This document shows positions 1-7,793 of a stretch of 28,145 nt of DNA, piece after piece; the first letter of the stretch is position 1, and the number at the start of each line of letters is the position of its first letter. A program made the position numbers and the translations under genes. The notes below the pieces were generated by a model that was not told the DNA's origin, did no database searches, and was given only the letters and a program-made list of their open reading frames with translations. This DNA comes from Silvimonas sp. (GTDB lineage: Bacteria > Pseudomonadota > Gammaproteobacteria > Burkholderiales > Chitinibacteraceae), in assembly GCA_030151005.1 (NCBI GenBank), contig JASLES010000067.1, forward strand, positions 1 through 28,145, in the 5' to 3' direction.

Positions 1-321
1 CAGCAACATCACCGCACCGAACACACCAGCCAGCAACGTAGCGGAAATCTGCAGGGCCAGCCAGCGGCCGACAAAGGTCATCGGCATGGCGGCGAGGGCA
101 ATCAGAGCAGCAGCCCGATAGCGCACCAAGCCGTGGCGAAAGCCTTCCAGCGCGCCGACCGCAGCACCTGTGGCAACGGCAATGAGCGCAACCGGGGCCG
201 CCTGTTGTACGGTCCAGCCCAGACCATTGACCAGCGCGGGCACGGCCAGAATGCCGCCGCCGGCGCCCGTCAGGCCCAATACAGCGCCCACTAGCGCGCC
301 CAGCAGCAGAACCACGGTCAT
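1..321 (-). CDS. TauE/SafE-family sulfite/organosulfonate exporter, N-terminal part (runs off left edge)
   Basis: The reading frame starts at an ATG (321-319) and stays open for 107 codons to the window edge, so only the N-terminal part is visible. The protein begins MTVVLLLGALVGAVLGLTGAGGG, the typical first helix and Gly-rich turn of the TauE/SafE (DUF81) family. Further hydrophobic helices follow, interrupted by a short basic stretch (EGFRHGLVRYR). The family exports sulfite, sulfoacetate or related anions across the inner membrane. The start overlaps the stop of the upstream YeeE/YedE gene by 4 bp (ATGA), so the two are translationally coupled in a four-gene sulfur operon led by an ArsR repressor. 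Substrate is inferred from family and context. The missing C-terminus cannot be assessed. Confidence 0.85.
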   Translation of the reverse strand, partial: MTVVLLLGALVGAVLGLTGAGGGILAVPALVNGLGWTVQQAAPVALIAVATGAAVGALEGFRHGLVRYRAAALIALAAMPMTFVGRWLALQISATLLAGVFGAVMLL

Positions 322-740
322 GTACGCGCCATCCGGCGGCTGACGAGGCCAAACAAGCCCATGCCGGCCAGCATGCTCGCTACAAACAAGAGCCCCTGCG
401 GCAGCCCCGCACCCAACAAGACAAGCGCCGGGCCCGGACAGATACCGGCCAGCCCCCAGCCGGCGCCAAATAGCAGTGCCCCGATCACCAGTGGTGCGTC
501 AATCTGGCGGGATTGCGGCCACTGCAGCATGTCGCCACTGATTGCGTTCTGCCGTCGGCGCGCCAGCCGGAACAACGGCAGCGCAACGGCGATGGCCCCG
601 GCCATGACCAGCGCCAGAGATGGGTCCCACGCGCCGGCCAGATCCAGAAACCCTGTTACTTTGGCCGGATTGGCCATGCCGGAGAGGATGAGCCCCAGAC
701 CAAAAATCAGGCCAGACAATGCGGCAAACACAATCGCCAT
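318..740 (-). CDS. pmpB: YeeE/YedE (DUF6691) half-transporter, PmpB-like
   Basis: A 140-residue membrane protein of the YeeE/YedE family, second half of a PmpA/PmpB pair. These proteins are linked to uptake or movement of thiosulfate and other reduced sulfur across the inner membrane. Visible marks are the N-terminal helix with GLGLILSGMANPAKVTGFLDLAGAWDPSLA and the C-terminal GAGWGLAGICPGPALVLLGAG, both characteristic of the PmpB half and the latter holding the conserved Cys. A good ribosome site (AAGGAG) precedes the ATG. The gene lies 15 bp after pmpA and overlaps the exporter gene by 4 bp. The family assignment is firm; the exact substrate is not known from sequence. Confidence 0.88.
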   Translation of the reverse strand: MAIVFAALSGLIFGLGLILSGMANPAKVTGFLDLAGAWDPSLALVMAGAIAVALPLFRLARRRQNAISGDMLQWPQSRQIDAPLVIGALLFGAGWGLAGICPGPALVLLGAGLPQGLLFVASMLAGMGLFGLVSRRMART

Positions 741-755
741 GGTGTATCTCCTTGC

Positions 756-1187
756 TTATCGCAAACCGTGTTGCAGCAACCAGACGGTGGCAAAGCCCGT
801 CGCCATAAAACTGAGCGTGGCGACCAATGAACGCACGGACAGTCGCGCCAAACCGCACACGCCATGACCACTGGTGCAGCCCGAGCCCAGGCGAGTACCA
901 AAGCCCACCAAGAGTCCGGCGGCAACCAGCCAGACGCTGGACGTGCTGATCTGGATTTCTGGCAGAGCCCCCAATCCGCGCCAAAGCCATGGTGCTATCA
1001 ACAGACCGGCGACAAAGGCCCAGCGCCAGCCATTGCTGCGCACCGTGCCTTGCAGCAGTCCGCCCACAATGCCGCTGATACCGGCAATGCGGCCAGTCAG
1101 GAGAAACAACGCGCCGCTGGCAAGGCCAATGAGCACACCGCCAGCCAGCGCCGTAAAGGGAGAGAAATGCTGCCAGTCTATGGTCAT
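756..1187 (-). CDS. pmpA: YeeE/YedE family half-transporter, PmpA-like
   Basis: A 143-residue membrane protein, first half of the PmpA/PmpB pair. It carries the family hallmark LGSGCTSGHGVCGLARLSVRSLVAT near its C-terminus, with two Cys residues that in YeeE-type proteins line the path for thiosulfate or sulfide-derived species. The N-terminal segment LAGGVLIGLASGALFLLTGRIAGISGIVGGLLQG is likewise typical. The gene starts 12 bp after the ArsR stop and 15 bp before pmpB, so the three form one transcription unit read leftward. No clear Shine-Dalgarno is seen, and expression may depend on coupling to the upstream gene. In other proteobacteria this pair sits with BigR and a persulfide dioxygenase; the dioxygenase is absent from the visible part. 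Confidence 0.9.
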   Translation of the reverse strand: MTIDWQHFSPFTALAGGVLIGLASGALFLLTGRIAGISGIVGGLLQGTVRSNGWRWAFVAGLLIAPWLWRGLGALPEIQISTSSVWLVAAGLLVGFGTRLGSGCTSGHGVCGLARLSVRSLVATLSFMATGFATVWLLQHGLR

Positions 1188-1199
1188 GAAAGGGCTCGT

Positions 1200-1526
1200 T
1201 CAGTCTGTTGAGTCTGCAGGGCAGTACAGGGCGTAGAGGGTTTCAAGCAGAGTGAAGACGCGATCATCACTAATGCGGTAATAGATTTGCTTGCCGTCGC
1301 GCCGCGTGCTGACCAGGTTCTCTTGCCGCAATACGCCCAACTGTTGGGAGAGCGAAGGCTGCTGCAGATCAAGCAGGGTCTGGAGCTCGCTGACGCTTTT
1401 TTCCCCCTGGCTGAGTTGGCACAACAATAACAAGCGATCCTGGTTTGCCAGCACACGCAGCGTCGCCGTAGCGGCCAACGCACCCTGGCGCAGGGTTTGG
1501 GCGGAGGGGAGTTCAGGCGGGTTCAT
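1200..1526 (-). CDS. bigR: ArsR/SmtB-family repressor of the BigR/SqrR persulfide-sensing type
   Basis: A 108-residue winged-helix protein with the ArsR fold. The recognition region reads SVSELQTLLDLQQPSLSQQLGVLRQENLVSTRRDGKQIYYRISD. It has two cysteines, C36 (LLLLCQLS) and C102 (YALYCPAD). Their 66-residue separation matches the sensor pair of BigR (C42/C108) and SqrR (C41/C107), which form a tetrasulfide or disulfide bridge with reactive sulfur and release DNA. It is the first gene of an operon with two YeeE/YedE genes and a TauE exporter, the classical neighbourhood of this regulator. An AT-rich dyad lies about 35 bp upstream of its start, so autoregulation is likely. A metal-sensing ArsR is less likely because no typical metal-binding Cys/His cluster is present. 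Confidence 0.88.
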   Translation of the reverse strand: MNPPELPSAQTLRQGALAATATLRVLANQDRLLLLCQLSQGEKSVSELQTLLDLQQPSLSQQLGVLRQENLVSTRRDGKQIYYRISDDRVFTLLETLYALYCPADSTD

Positions 1527-1560
1527 GATTTGCGATCAACACAGGCTCAACAATTTACAT

Positions 1561-1587
1561 CATTATATTATATATAAAAATATAATG
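1561..1587. promoter_or_regulatory. AT-rich inverted repeat, probable operator of the bigR-like operon
   Basis: Arms CATTATAT (1561-1568) and ATATAATG (1580-1587) are perfect reverse complements separated by 11 almost purely A/T bases. The site is 35 bp upstream of the repressor's ATG on the strand that is transcribed leftward. ArsR proteins of the BigR type bind AT-rich dyads overlapping their own promoter. The role is inferred from position and symmetry; TATA-like stretches inside it could also be the -10 element. Confidence 0.6.
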
Positions 1588-1633
1588 AAAAGTGTTGGGC
1601 GTGCGCGGACAGGCTGCCAACGGCCTGTACAGT

Positions 1634-2050
1634 TCAGTGTTGGTGGTAAAACGGGGGAACCGGTGGCTCTGGTTCGTCAAAGTCCAGCCGGGGAGATGGG
1701 CCAAAGCGGTTAGGGCCTGGCGTGCTTTGCTGCAACATGAACACCAGCAAAACAATGCTCCCCACAATGGGTAACAACGCCATAAAGAGCCACCAGCCAG
1801 CGTGGTCGCCATCATGCAGACGGCGTATTGCTACCGCCATGCTGGGGATCAGCACCGCCAGGCCGTAAATGGTGCCCAGAATGCCCACCACTTCGCCATG
1901 CGATACAAAGGTTGTGCCGATCAGATGATCCAGAACGCGTAGCAACAGTGAAATCAGCAAATTGCACAGCGCAAACATCCAGAACTCTTTGCGCCGGGCG
2001 CGGCCGGTGAAGCCGGTGTAGTTTTTCAGGACAGCCAGATACCAGTTCAT
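1634..2050 (-). CDS. DUF805 inner-membrane protein (YhaH/YhaI-like)
   Basis: A 138-residue membrane protein with the DUF805 signature: an N-terminal W/Y-rich start (MNWYLAVLKNYTGFTGRARRKEFWMFALCNLLIS), a helix pair, and the conserved AVAIRRLHDGDHAGWWLFMALLPIVGSIVLLVFML block, followed by a Pro/Gly-rich soluble tail. A ribosome site (TTGGAG) precedes the ATG. The biochemical function of the family is unknown. The gene lies upstream of and in the same direction as the bigR-like gene, with a 107-bp gap holding that gene's operator, so the two are probably not one unit. The stem at 1609-1628 just after its stop lacks a T-run. Confidence 0.88.
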   Translation of the reverse strand: MNWYLAVLKNYTGFTGRARRKEFWMFALCNLLISLLLRVLDHLIGTTFVSHGEVVGILGTIYGLAVLIPSMAVAIRRLHDGDHAGWWLFMALLPIVGSIVLLVFMLQQSTPGPNRFGPSPRLDFDEPEPPVPPFYHQH

Positions 2051-2129
2051 GCGGGTTCTCCAAGGCTCCTTGAGGCTTTATAGCTGAAGATGCCGCTGAA
2101 GATTGGCTGATGCGTAAGAGGGGAACGGA

Positions 2130-2148
2130 TGCGGGCACACGGCCCGCA
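2130..2148 (-). terminator. Short GC hairpin after the solute-binding protein gene
   Basis: TGCGGGC (2130-2136) and GCCCGCA (2142-2148) pair perfectly around a 5-base loop, 17 bp beyond the stop of the leftward binding-protein gene. No T-run follows on that strand, so it is at best a weak or Rho-assisted terminator, or an mRNA 3'-end stabiliser. Confidence 0.4.
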
Positions 2149-2164
2149 CCAGGCACACACTGGC

Positions 2165-2959
2165 TTATTTAGCCGGTGCGTTCTTGAGAAGGGTGATCTG
2201 CGTGTACTGATGCGCGATGCGTTCCAGCGTGCCGTCTGCCTTGAGCGCCTTGAGTGCATCATTAACCTGCTGGCGCAGTGCGGCGTCGTTTTTGCGCAGG
2301 CCCAGGCCCATGCCGCCACCAAAGAGCGCGTCATCTTGCAAAGGGGCGCCGACAAAGCTGTAACCGCTACCAAAGGCCGTTTTCAGAAAACCGGTATACG
2401 CCGCTTGTGCATCTTGCAACGAGGCATCGACCTTGCCGGAAATCAGATCCAGATAGACCTTGTCTTGCGTGGGGTATTGCACCAGCGTCACACCGTACGG
2501 CTCCCAATGTGCGCGGGCCCAGGCATCCGATGCGGAGTCCTTGAGTACGCCGACCCGTTTACCTTTGAGTGCTGCCGGGGTGGCTTGCAGATTACTGGTC
2601 TTGCTGGCCACCAATTGCACCGGCACGGTGTAGATGGCGTCGGTAAATGCAATGCTCTTGCTGCGTTCTTCCGTAATGTTGAGCGACGAGCCGATCAGAT
2701 CAAAACGGGCGGTCATCAGGCCGCTGATCAACTTGTCGAACGGCGTCTCTACCCAGCTGCACTGGGCGTCCAGCTTTTTGCAAACGGCGTTAAGGATGTC
2801 GATATCCAGGCCCTGCAATTTTCCGGCTGCATTTTTAGAGGCAAACGGCGGGTAAGCCGTATCGATGCCGATGCGGATGGCCGGCCCTTTGGCTGCCAGT
2901 GCCGCGCTGCTGCCGCAGGCCAGCATTAGTGCAAGCACAAGTGACTTGTGCAACTTCAT
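2165..2959 (-). CDS. Periplasmic amino-acid-binding protein of ABC uptake (SBP_bac_3, basic amino acid type)
   Basis: A 264-residue secreted protein with a Sec signal peptide (MKLHKSLVLALMLACGSSAALA, cleavage near residue 22) and a type II periplasmic-binding fold. Marks of the HisJ/ArgT branch are IRIGIDTAYPPFASKNAAGKLQGLDIDI, the NAVCKKLDAQCSWVETPFDKLISGL block with a Cys pair as in lysine/arginine/ornithine-binding proteins, and DLIGSSLNITEERSKSIAFTDAIY. It should deliver a basic amino acid to an inner-membrane ABC permease, but no permease or ATPase gene adjoins it, so it is an orphan receptor here. A GGAGAG ribosome site precedes the ATG. The specificity is inferred from the family. Confidence 0.88.
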   Translation of the reverse strand: MKLHKSLVLALMLACGSSAALAAKGPAIRIGIDTAYPPFASKNAAGKLQGLDIDILNAVCKKLDAQCSWVETPFDKLISGLMTARFDLIGSSLNITEERSKSIAFTDAIYTVPVQLVASKTSNLQATPAALKGKRVGVLKDSASDAWARAHWEPYGVTLVQYPTQDKVYLDLISGKVDASLQDAQAAYTGFLKTAFGSGYSFVGAPLQDDALFGGGMGLGLRKNDAALRQQVNDALKALKADGTLERIAHQYTQITLLKNAPAK

Positions 2960-3125
2960 GTGTCTCTCCGTCTGGTACGCTACCTGATTGGTATTTGATT
3001 GATTGTTTTATGCTAAATGCATGGGGGCGACACTCTGTCAGGAGTGCTCTGGCATCGCAAGGCCGTTCGTCTCCAAGGGTGTATTCACGCTGAAAAACGG
3101 TCGTGCCTGGCGTTTCTGCCGCCCA

Positions 3126-3163
3126 AAAACAACATGGCTGCCTAGTGGCAGCCATGTTGTTTT
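3126..3163 (-). terminator. Strong intrinsic terminator (effective on both strands)
   Basis: The arms CAACATGGCTGCC (3130-3142) and GGCAGCCATGTTG (3147-3159) form a perfect 13-bp stem with a TAGT loop, extended by A-run/T-run pairing to 3126 and 3163. On the minus strand it sits 22 bp after the metallophosphoesterase stop and is followed by a T-run, so it ends that transcript. Confidence 0.88.
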
Positions 3164-3185
3164 GTCCGGCTTCTGTACACCGGTT

Positions 3186-4325
3186 TTAGCTGGCGGTAAC
3201 CAGACGTACCCGCGTGATTTCAGACGGTGCGCCAAAGCGCTTGGGTGGGCCCCAGTAACCCGTGCCGCGACTGGTGTATACCCACAGGCGGTTCAGGCGG
3301 TTCAGCCCGGCTGTAAATGGCTGCTGAAAGCGCACAAACAGATTCCAAGGCCAGAACTGGCCACCGTGGGTGTGGCCCGACAATTGCAGATCAAAGCCGG
3401 CCGCGGCGGCTGCAGTGGCCGAACGTGGTTGATGCGCCAGCAAGACGCGCGCGCCCGCATGATCCGGTGCGCCGGCCAGCGCGGCTTGGGGGTCACTGCG
3501 CTGGGCTTCGTTGAAATGGTGTGCGCTATAGTCGGTTACGCCGGCCAACACCAGTGGCGCGCCATCGTGATCCAGTACAACGTGCTCATTCAGTAGCACG
3601 TTGATACCCAGTCGGCGCAACTCGGCAGTCCATTCATCCGCGCCAGAGTAGTACTCGTGATTGCCGGTGACAAAGTACGCCCCATAGCGGGCCTGCAAGC
3701 GGGCCAGCGGTGCCGTATGCGGGCTCAGATCGGCCACGCTGCCATCAACCAGGTCACCGGTCACGGCAATGACATCCGGCTCCAGCGCATTCACCTTGTT
3801 GACGATGGCTTCCAGATAACGGCGCTTGATCGTCGGCCCCACATGGATATCGCTGATTTGCACGATGGTAAAACCATTGAGTGCGGCAGGCAGGTTGTCT
3901 AGCGGGACATCGACCTGGACAACCTGTGCGCGACGGCGGGCGTTGGCAAAGCCAATGATGCTGACCCCCAGTGCCAGCACCGGCACGGCCACGGCAGAAG
4001 CGGTGACCAGTTCGGCAAACCCGCTGGCCGATAGCGCCAGATAGCCCAGCAGCAATACGGGTTCGCGCAGCAATGTGAGCACAAACAGGGAAGAAAACAG
4101 CCCCATGGCGATCAGCCCGACCCAGGACAGGCGATCCGACAAAGGCTGGCTGGCAATGCCCCGGGCAATCAGGCCCAGTGGTAACAACAGGGCAGAGAGC
4201 ACCAGAAAGACAATGACGGCGGTGTCTACCCCTGGCCCGAACGGGAGCGCCGGGATCAACCGCAGGCCGATATAAACATGCAGCAGCGCCACGACGCTGA
4301 CCGCAAACAGAAAACGACGACGCAT
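3186..4325 (-). CDS. Membrane-anchored metallophosphoesterase (YkuE-like)
   Basis: A 379-residue protein with about four N-terminal membrane helices (residues ~5-25, 35-57, 65-97, 108-130) followed by a calcineurin-like phosphoesterase domain. All metal-binding motifs are present in order: DIH (ISDIHVGP), GDLVD, GNHE (GNHEYYSG), a single His (LLAHQPRS) and GHTHGGQ. Members hydrolyse phosphoesters in lipids or other substrates at the membrane; the substrate here is unknown. I place the start at 4325, not at the earlier in-frame 4400, because MRRRFLFAV begins the first helix and a GGAG lies 8 bp before it. It stands alone, ended by the terminator at 3126-3163. Confidence 0.88.
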   Translation of the reverse strand: MRRRFLFAVSVVALLHVYIGLRLIPALPFGPGVDTAVIVFLVLSALLLPLGLIARGIASQPLSDRLSWVGLIAMGLFSSLFVLTLLREPVLLLGYLALSASGFAELVTASAVAVPVLALGVSIIGFANARRRAQVVQVDVPLDNLPAALNGFTIVQISDIHVGPTIKRRYLEAIVNKVNALEPDVIAVTGDLVDGSVADLSPHTAPLARLQARYGAYFVTGNHEYYSGADEWTAELRRLGINVLLNEHVVLDHDGAPLVLAGVTDYSAHHFNEAQRSDPQAALAGAPDHAGARVLLAHQPRSATAAAAAGFDLQLSGHTHGGQFWPWNLFVRFQQPFTAGLNRLNRLWVYTSRGTGYWGPPKRFGAPSEITRVRLVTAS

Positions 4326-4573
4326 GTACTTGCTCCGGATAAACGCCAATGCGGAAATGCCGCATCTAGAACAGGTGGGTGGGCGGCACGGCAGATTCAA
4401 GCGTCATAAGTGCAATCTTCTGCAAGAAATACCGTTTAACACCGTACTTGGCGAGGTACTGGCTAGGACTGTCAGGCGGGCGTAAAACAAGAGCGGCATT
4501 CGTCATTTTTGTGTACTAGCTTGAAGCCAGAGCGGCGGGTTTTGCCGTGCTTACGATTCTGCGGAGAAACATC

Positions 4574-5155
4574 ATGAGCGCAAAAAAGATCCTGGTTCTG
4601 GCGGGTGACTACGTTGAAGACTATGAACTGATGGTGCCGTTTCAGGCGCTGTCGATGGTGGGGCATCACCTGGATGTGGTATGCCCCGGCAAAAAATCGG
4701 GGGAGCAAATCCGGACAGCCATTCATGACTTTGAAGGCGACCAGACTTATAGCGAAAAACGCGGCCACAATTTCACCCTCAATGCCACATTCAGCGAAAT
4801 CAACCCTGCCACATACGATGCGTTGCTGATTCCCGGCGGGCGCGCGCCGGAATATATCCGCCTGAATGCCGATGTACTGGATGCCGTACGGCATTTTGCC
4901 AAGACCGACAAACCCATCGCCGCAATCTGCCATGGCGCGCAATTGCTGGCTGCCGCAGGCGTGCTGGAAGGGCGCACGTGTTCTGCCTATCCGGCCTGCG
5001 CACCGGAAGTCCGGCTGGCTGGCGGCAGCTATGCCGAGATCGAGATCACCGGAGCACATCGGGATCGCAACCTGGTCACGGCACCGGCCTGGCCCGCTCA
5101 CCCGGCCTGGCTGGCTGCTTTTCTGGATGTCCTCGGTACCCGCATCACCTTGTGA
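4574..5155 (+). CDS. DJ-1/PfpI family protein, DJ-1D-like (candidate glyoxalase III)
   Basis: A 193-residue class I glutamine-amidotransferase-like protein. The nucleophile elbow AAICHGAQLLAAAGVL places the catalytic Cys at residue 119 next to H120, and the acidic partner is E18 in GDYVEDYELMVPFQ. The blocks IHDFEGDQTYSEKRGHNFTLNATF and LIPGGRAPEYIRLN resemble the plant DJ-1D glyoxalases more than short PfpI proteases. Such enzymes convert glyoxal to glycolate and methylglyoxal to lactate without a cofactor; a deglycase or chaperone role is the alternative. The start at 4574 is chosen for the GGAG 7 bp upstream. Only 15 bp separate it from glcD, so co-transcription with the glycolate oxidase genes is likely. 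Confidence 0.85.
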   Translation: MSAKKILVLAGDYVEDYELMVPFQALSMVGHHLDVVCPGKKSGEQIRTAIHDFEGDQTYSEKRGHNFTLNATFSEINPATYDALLIPGGRAPEYIRLNADVLDAVRHFAKTDKPIAAICHGAQLLAAAGVLEGRTCSAYPACAPEVRLAGGSYAEIEITGAHRDRNLVTAPAWPAHPAWLAAFLDVLGTRITL

Positions 5156-5170
5156 GCCCGCGGCCAACCC

Positions 5171-6688
5171 ATGACGCTTGATACGGGTAAACACGCCTCT
5201 GCGATCGACACGCCGCCGACCAGTGCCGGCGCACAGTTGCGGGCGCGGCTGCTGAGTGCCTTGCAAACGGCTGTACCCGAGTGCCAGATACTGACCGGGG
5301 ACGAGAATCTGGCGCCCTATGAGACAGACGCGCTGCCGGTTTACCGGCAATTGCCACTGATGGTGGCGCTGCCCGAAAACGAATCGCAAGTACAAGGCGT
5401 ATTACGCGAATGCCGGCGTCTGGGCGTGCCGGTGGTACCGCGCGGCGGCGGTACCAGTTTGTCGGGCGGGGCTACGCCCATGCCCAATAGCCTTGTCTTG
5501 TCACTGGCGCGGCTAAACCATGTGATTGAGGTTGACCCACTGGCGCGTACCGCGACCGTCCAGCCTGGTGTGCGCAATATCCGGATCTCTGAAGTCGCTG
5601 CGCCGTATGAACTGTATTACGCGCCAGACCCATCCTCCCAGATTGCCTGCACCATTGGCGGCAACGTGGCGGAGAACGCGGGCGGGCTGCATTGCCTGAA
5701 ATACGGGCTGACCGTGCATAACATACTGCGCGTCAAAGCCATCAGCATGGATGGCGAGGCGCTGGAGTTCGGCTCGCTGGCGCCAGATGCCCCAGGGCTG
5801 GATTTGCTGGCGCTGTTGATCGGCAGCGAGGGCATGTTTGCGGTGGTGACCGAAATCACCGTGCGGCTGATCCCCAAACCGGCCGTGGCTAAACTGGTGC
5901 TGGCCTCATTTGACGATGTGGAGACTGCCGGAGATGCCGTGGCTGCCATCATCGGGGAAGGGATTATCCCGGCCGGGCTGGAAATGATGGACAAGCCGGC
6001 CATTGCCGCCGTAGAGGCGTTTGTCCACGCCGGATACGACCAGGATGCTGCCGCCATCTTGCTGTGCGAGGCAGATGGTAACCGCGAAGAAGTGACTGAG
6101 GAGGTCGCCCGCATTTGCGCCGTATTGCAGCGGCATGAGGTGCGCAATGTGCAGGTGTCAAGCAACGAGGCCGAGCGGCTGAAATGGTGGTCTGGCCGCA
6201 AGAACGCGTTACCGGCAGCCGGGCGGCTGGCACCGGATTATTTCTGCATGGACGGCAGTATTCCCCGCCGCGCCATCGGCAAACTGCTTAAACGCATTCA
6301 GGGCATGGAGGACGTCTATGGCCTGCAGTGCCTGAATGTGTTTCATGCCGGAGACGGCAATCTGCATCCACTCATCCTGTTTGATGGTAACGATGCCGAT
6401 CAGCTACGGCGCGCCGAGGATTTTGGGGCCGATATTCTGGAGCGTTGCGTGGAATTGGGCGGCACCATTACGGGTGAACATGGCGTGGGCATCGAAAAGC
6501 TCAACTCCATGTGCGTGCAGTTCACGCCCGCTGAGCGCGAAACCTTTCTGGCGATCAAGCGGGCCTTTGACCCGGCGGGTTTGCTCAATGCCGACAAGGG
6601 GATTCCCACCCACGCGCGCTGTGCCGAGTACGGGCATATGCATGTCAGCGGCGGGCGTTTGCCGTTTCCTGATATCGAGAGGTTCTGA
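5171..6688 (+). CDS. glcD: Glycolate oxidase FAD-binding subunit GlcD
   Basis: A 505-residue flavoprotein, full length for GlcD (about 499 residues). The N-terminal PCMH-type FAD domain shows PRGGGTSLSGG (residues 90-100), IGGNVAENAGGLHCLKYGLTVHN and LLIGSEGMFAVVTEITVRLIP. The C-terminal FAD-oxidase half holds the active-site motifs FHAGDGNLHP and GTITGEHGVGIEKL. With GlcE and GlcF it oxidises glycolate to glyoxylate at the inner membrane and passes electrons to the respiratory chain. It is the first of three tightly packed glc genes and overlaps glcE by one base. No strong ribosome site precedes its ATG, so translation may depend on coupling to the DJ-1 gene 15 bp upstream. Confidence 0.93.
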   Translation: MTLDTGKHASAIDTPPTSAGAQLRARLLSALQTAVPECQILTGDENLAPYETDALPVYRQLPLMVALPENESQVQGVLRECRRLGVPVVPRGGGTSLSGGATPMPNSLVLSLARLNHVIEVDPLARTATVQPGVRNIRISEVAAPYELYYAPDPSSQIACTIGGNVAENAGGLHCLKYGLTVHNILRVKAISMDGEALEFGSLAPDAPGLDLLALLIGSEGMFAVVTEITVRLIPKPAVAKLVLASFDDVETAGDAVAAIIGEGIIPAGLEMMDKPAIAAVEAFVHAGYDQDAAAILLCEADGNREEVTEEVARICAVLQRHEVRNVQVSSNEAERLKWWSGRKNALPAAGRLAPDYFCMDGSIPRRAIGKLLKRIQGMEDVYGLQCLNVFHAGDGNLHPLILFDGNDADQLRRAEDFGADILERCVELGGTITGEHGVGIEKLNSMCVQFTPAERETFLAIKRAFDPAGLLNADKGIPTHARCAEYGHMHVSGGRLPFPDIERF

Positions 6689-7785
6689 TGCCACTGCCGG
6701 CAGTGACGTCCTCTCCGGTGCTCGATCGCCTGCGCGAACAGATTGCAGCTGCGCGGGCAAGTGGCGGCATCTTGCGTATTCGGGGGGGCGACAGCAAAAG
6801 CTGGTATGGCAACCCGGTGCCAGGCCCGGTGCTGGACGTGCGCGACTACACCGGCGTGGTGGCATATGACCCGGCGGAACTTGTGATCACCGCCCGCTGT
6901 GGCACCGCTTTGGCAGAGATCGAAGCCACCATCGCACAAAATGGCCAGATGTTGCCATTTGAGCCTCCGCACTTTGGCCCCTCCGCCACGCTGGGCGGCT
7001 GTATTGCAGCGGGGCTGGCGGGGCCCCGCCGCGCGTATGCAGGTGCGATTCGGGACTACGTGCTGGGGGTGACGGTCATGAATGCGCGCGGTGAGGTAAT
7101 GCGTTTTGGTGGTCAGGTCATGAAAAACGTGGCGGGCTATGATGTGGCCCGATTAATGGCCGGGTCGCTCGGCACGCTGGGGGTGATTCTGGATGTATCA
7201 CTACGCTTGCTGCCGGTGCCAGTGGCCACGCGCTCACTGCGGTTTGTGATGGATGAAAACCAGGCCATAGAAACGCTGAACCATTGGGCCGGCAAACCCG
7301 TCCCCATCAGTGCATCGGCCTGGCATGAGGGTGAATTATTGCTGCGCTTGTCTGGCAGCCAGGCCGGGGTGGAGGCCGCCATAGCCCAGTTAGGGGGAGA
7401 TCTGGTGGCGGATGACAACGCTGCGGCGTACTGGCAGGCACTGCGTGAGCAAACCAGTGATTTCTTTAAGCCTGCCGCGACCGCGCTCTGGCGCATTGCG
7501 GTTCCACCAACCACGCCGGCGCTGGCGCTGGAAGGCGCGCAATGGCTGGAGTGGGGCGGGGGGCTGCGCTGGTGGCGCACGGCGGAACCCGCAGCAGAAA
7601 TCCGCCGCGTTGCCGAGCGCGCCGGCGGGCACGCAACCTTGTTCCGGCGCGGAACCAACACGGAAGAGGGCTTGCCGGCATTTTCATCCATACCCGGCCC
7701 GATGGCCGCAATACAACGGCGGCTCAAGGCGGTGTTCGATCCATCGGGCATATTCAATCCATGTCGTATTGACCCGCGCTTCTGA
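6688..7785 (+). CDS. glcE: Glycolate oxidase subunit GlcE
   Basis: A 365-residue FAD-binding protein, usual length for GlcE, which is a shortened homologue of GlcD. It has the FAD motifs IRGGDSKSWYG near the N-terminus, LGGCIAAGLAGPRRAYAGAIRDYVLGV and QVMKNVAGYDVARLMAGSLGTLGVILDVSLRLLP, and ends PSGIFNPCRIDPRF as is typical. It is needed for an active GlcDEF complex. The ATG overlaps the glcD stop (TGATG) and an AGAGG ribosome site lies inside the glcD end, so it is translationally coupled to glcD. Confidence 0.92.
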   Translation: MPLPAVTSSPVLDRLREQIAAARASGGILRIRGGDSKSWYGNPVPGPVLDVRDYTGVVAYDPAELVITARCGTALAEIEATIAQNGQMLPFEPPHFGPSATLGGCIAAGLAGPRRAYAGAIRDYVLGVTVMNARGEVMRFGGQVMKNVAGYDVARLMAGSLGTLGVILDVSLRLLPVPVATRSLRFVMDENQAIETLNHWAGKPVPISASAWHEGELLLRLSGSQAGVEAAIAQLGGDLVADDNAAAYWQALREQTSDFFKPAATALWRIAVPPTTPALALEGAQWLEWGGGLRWWRTAEPAAEIRRVAERAGGHATLFRRGTNTEEGLPAFSSIPGPMAAIQRRLKAVFDPSGIFNPCRIDPRF

Positions 7786-7793
7786 CCTCCAAT

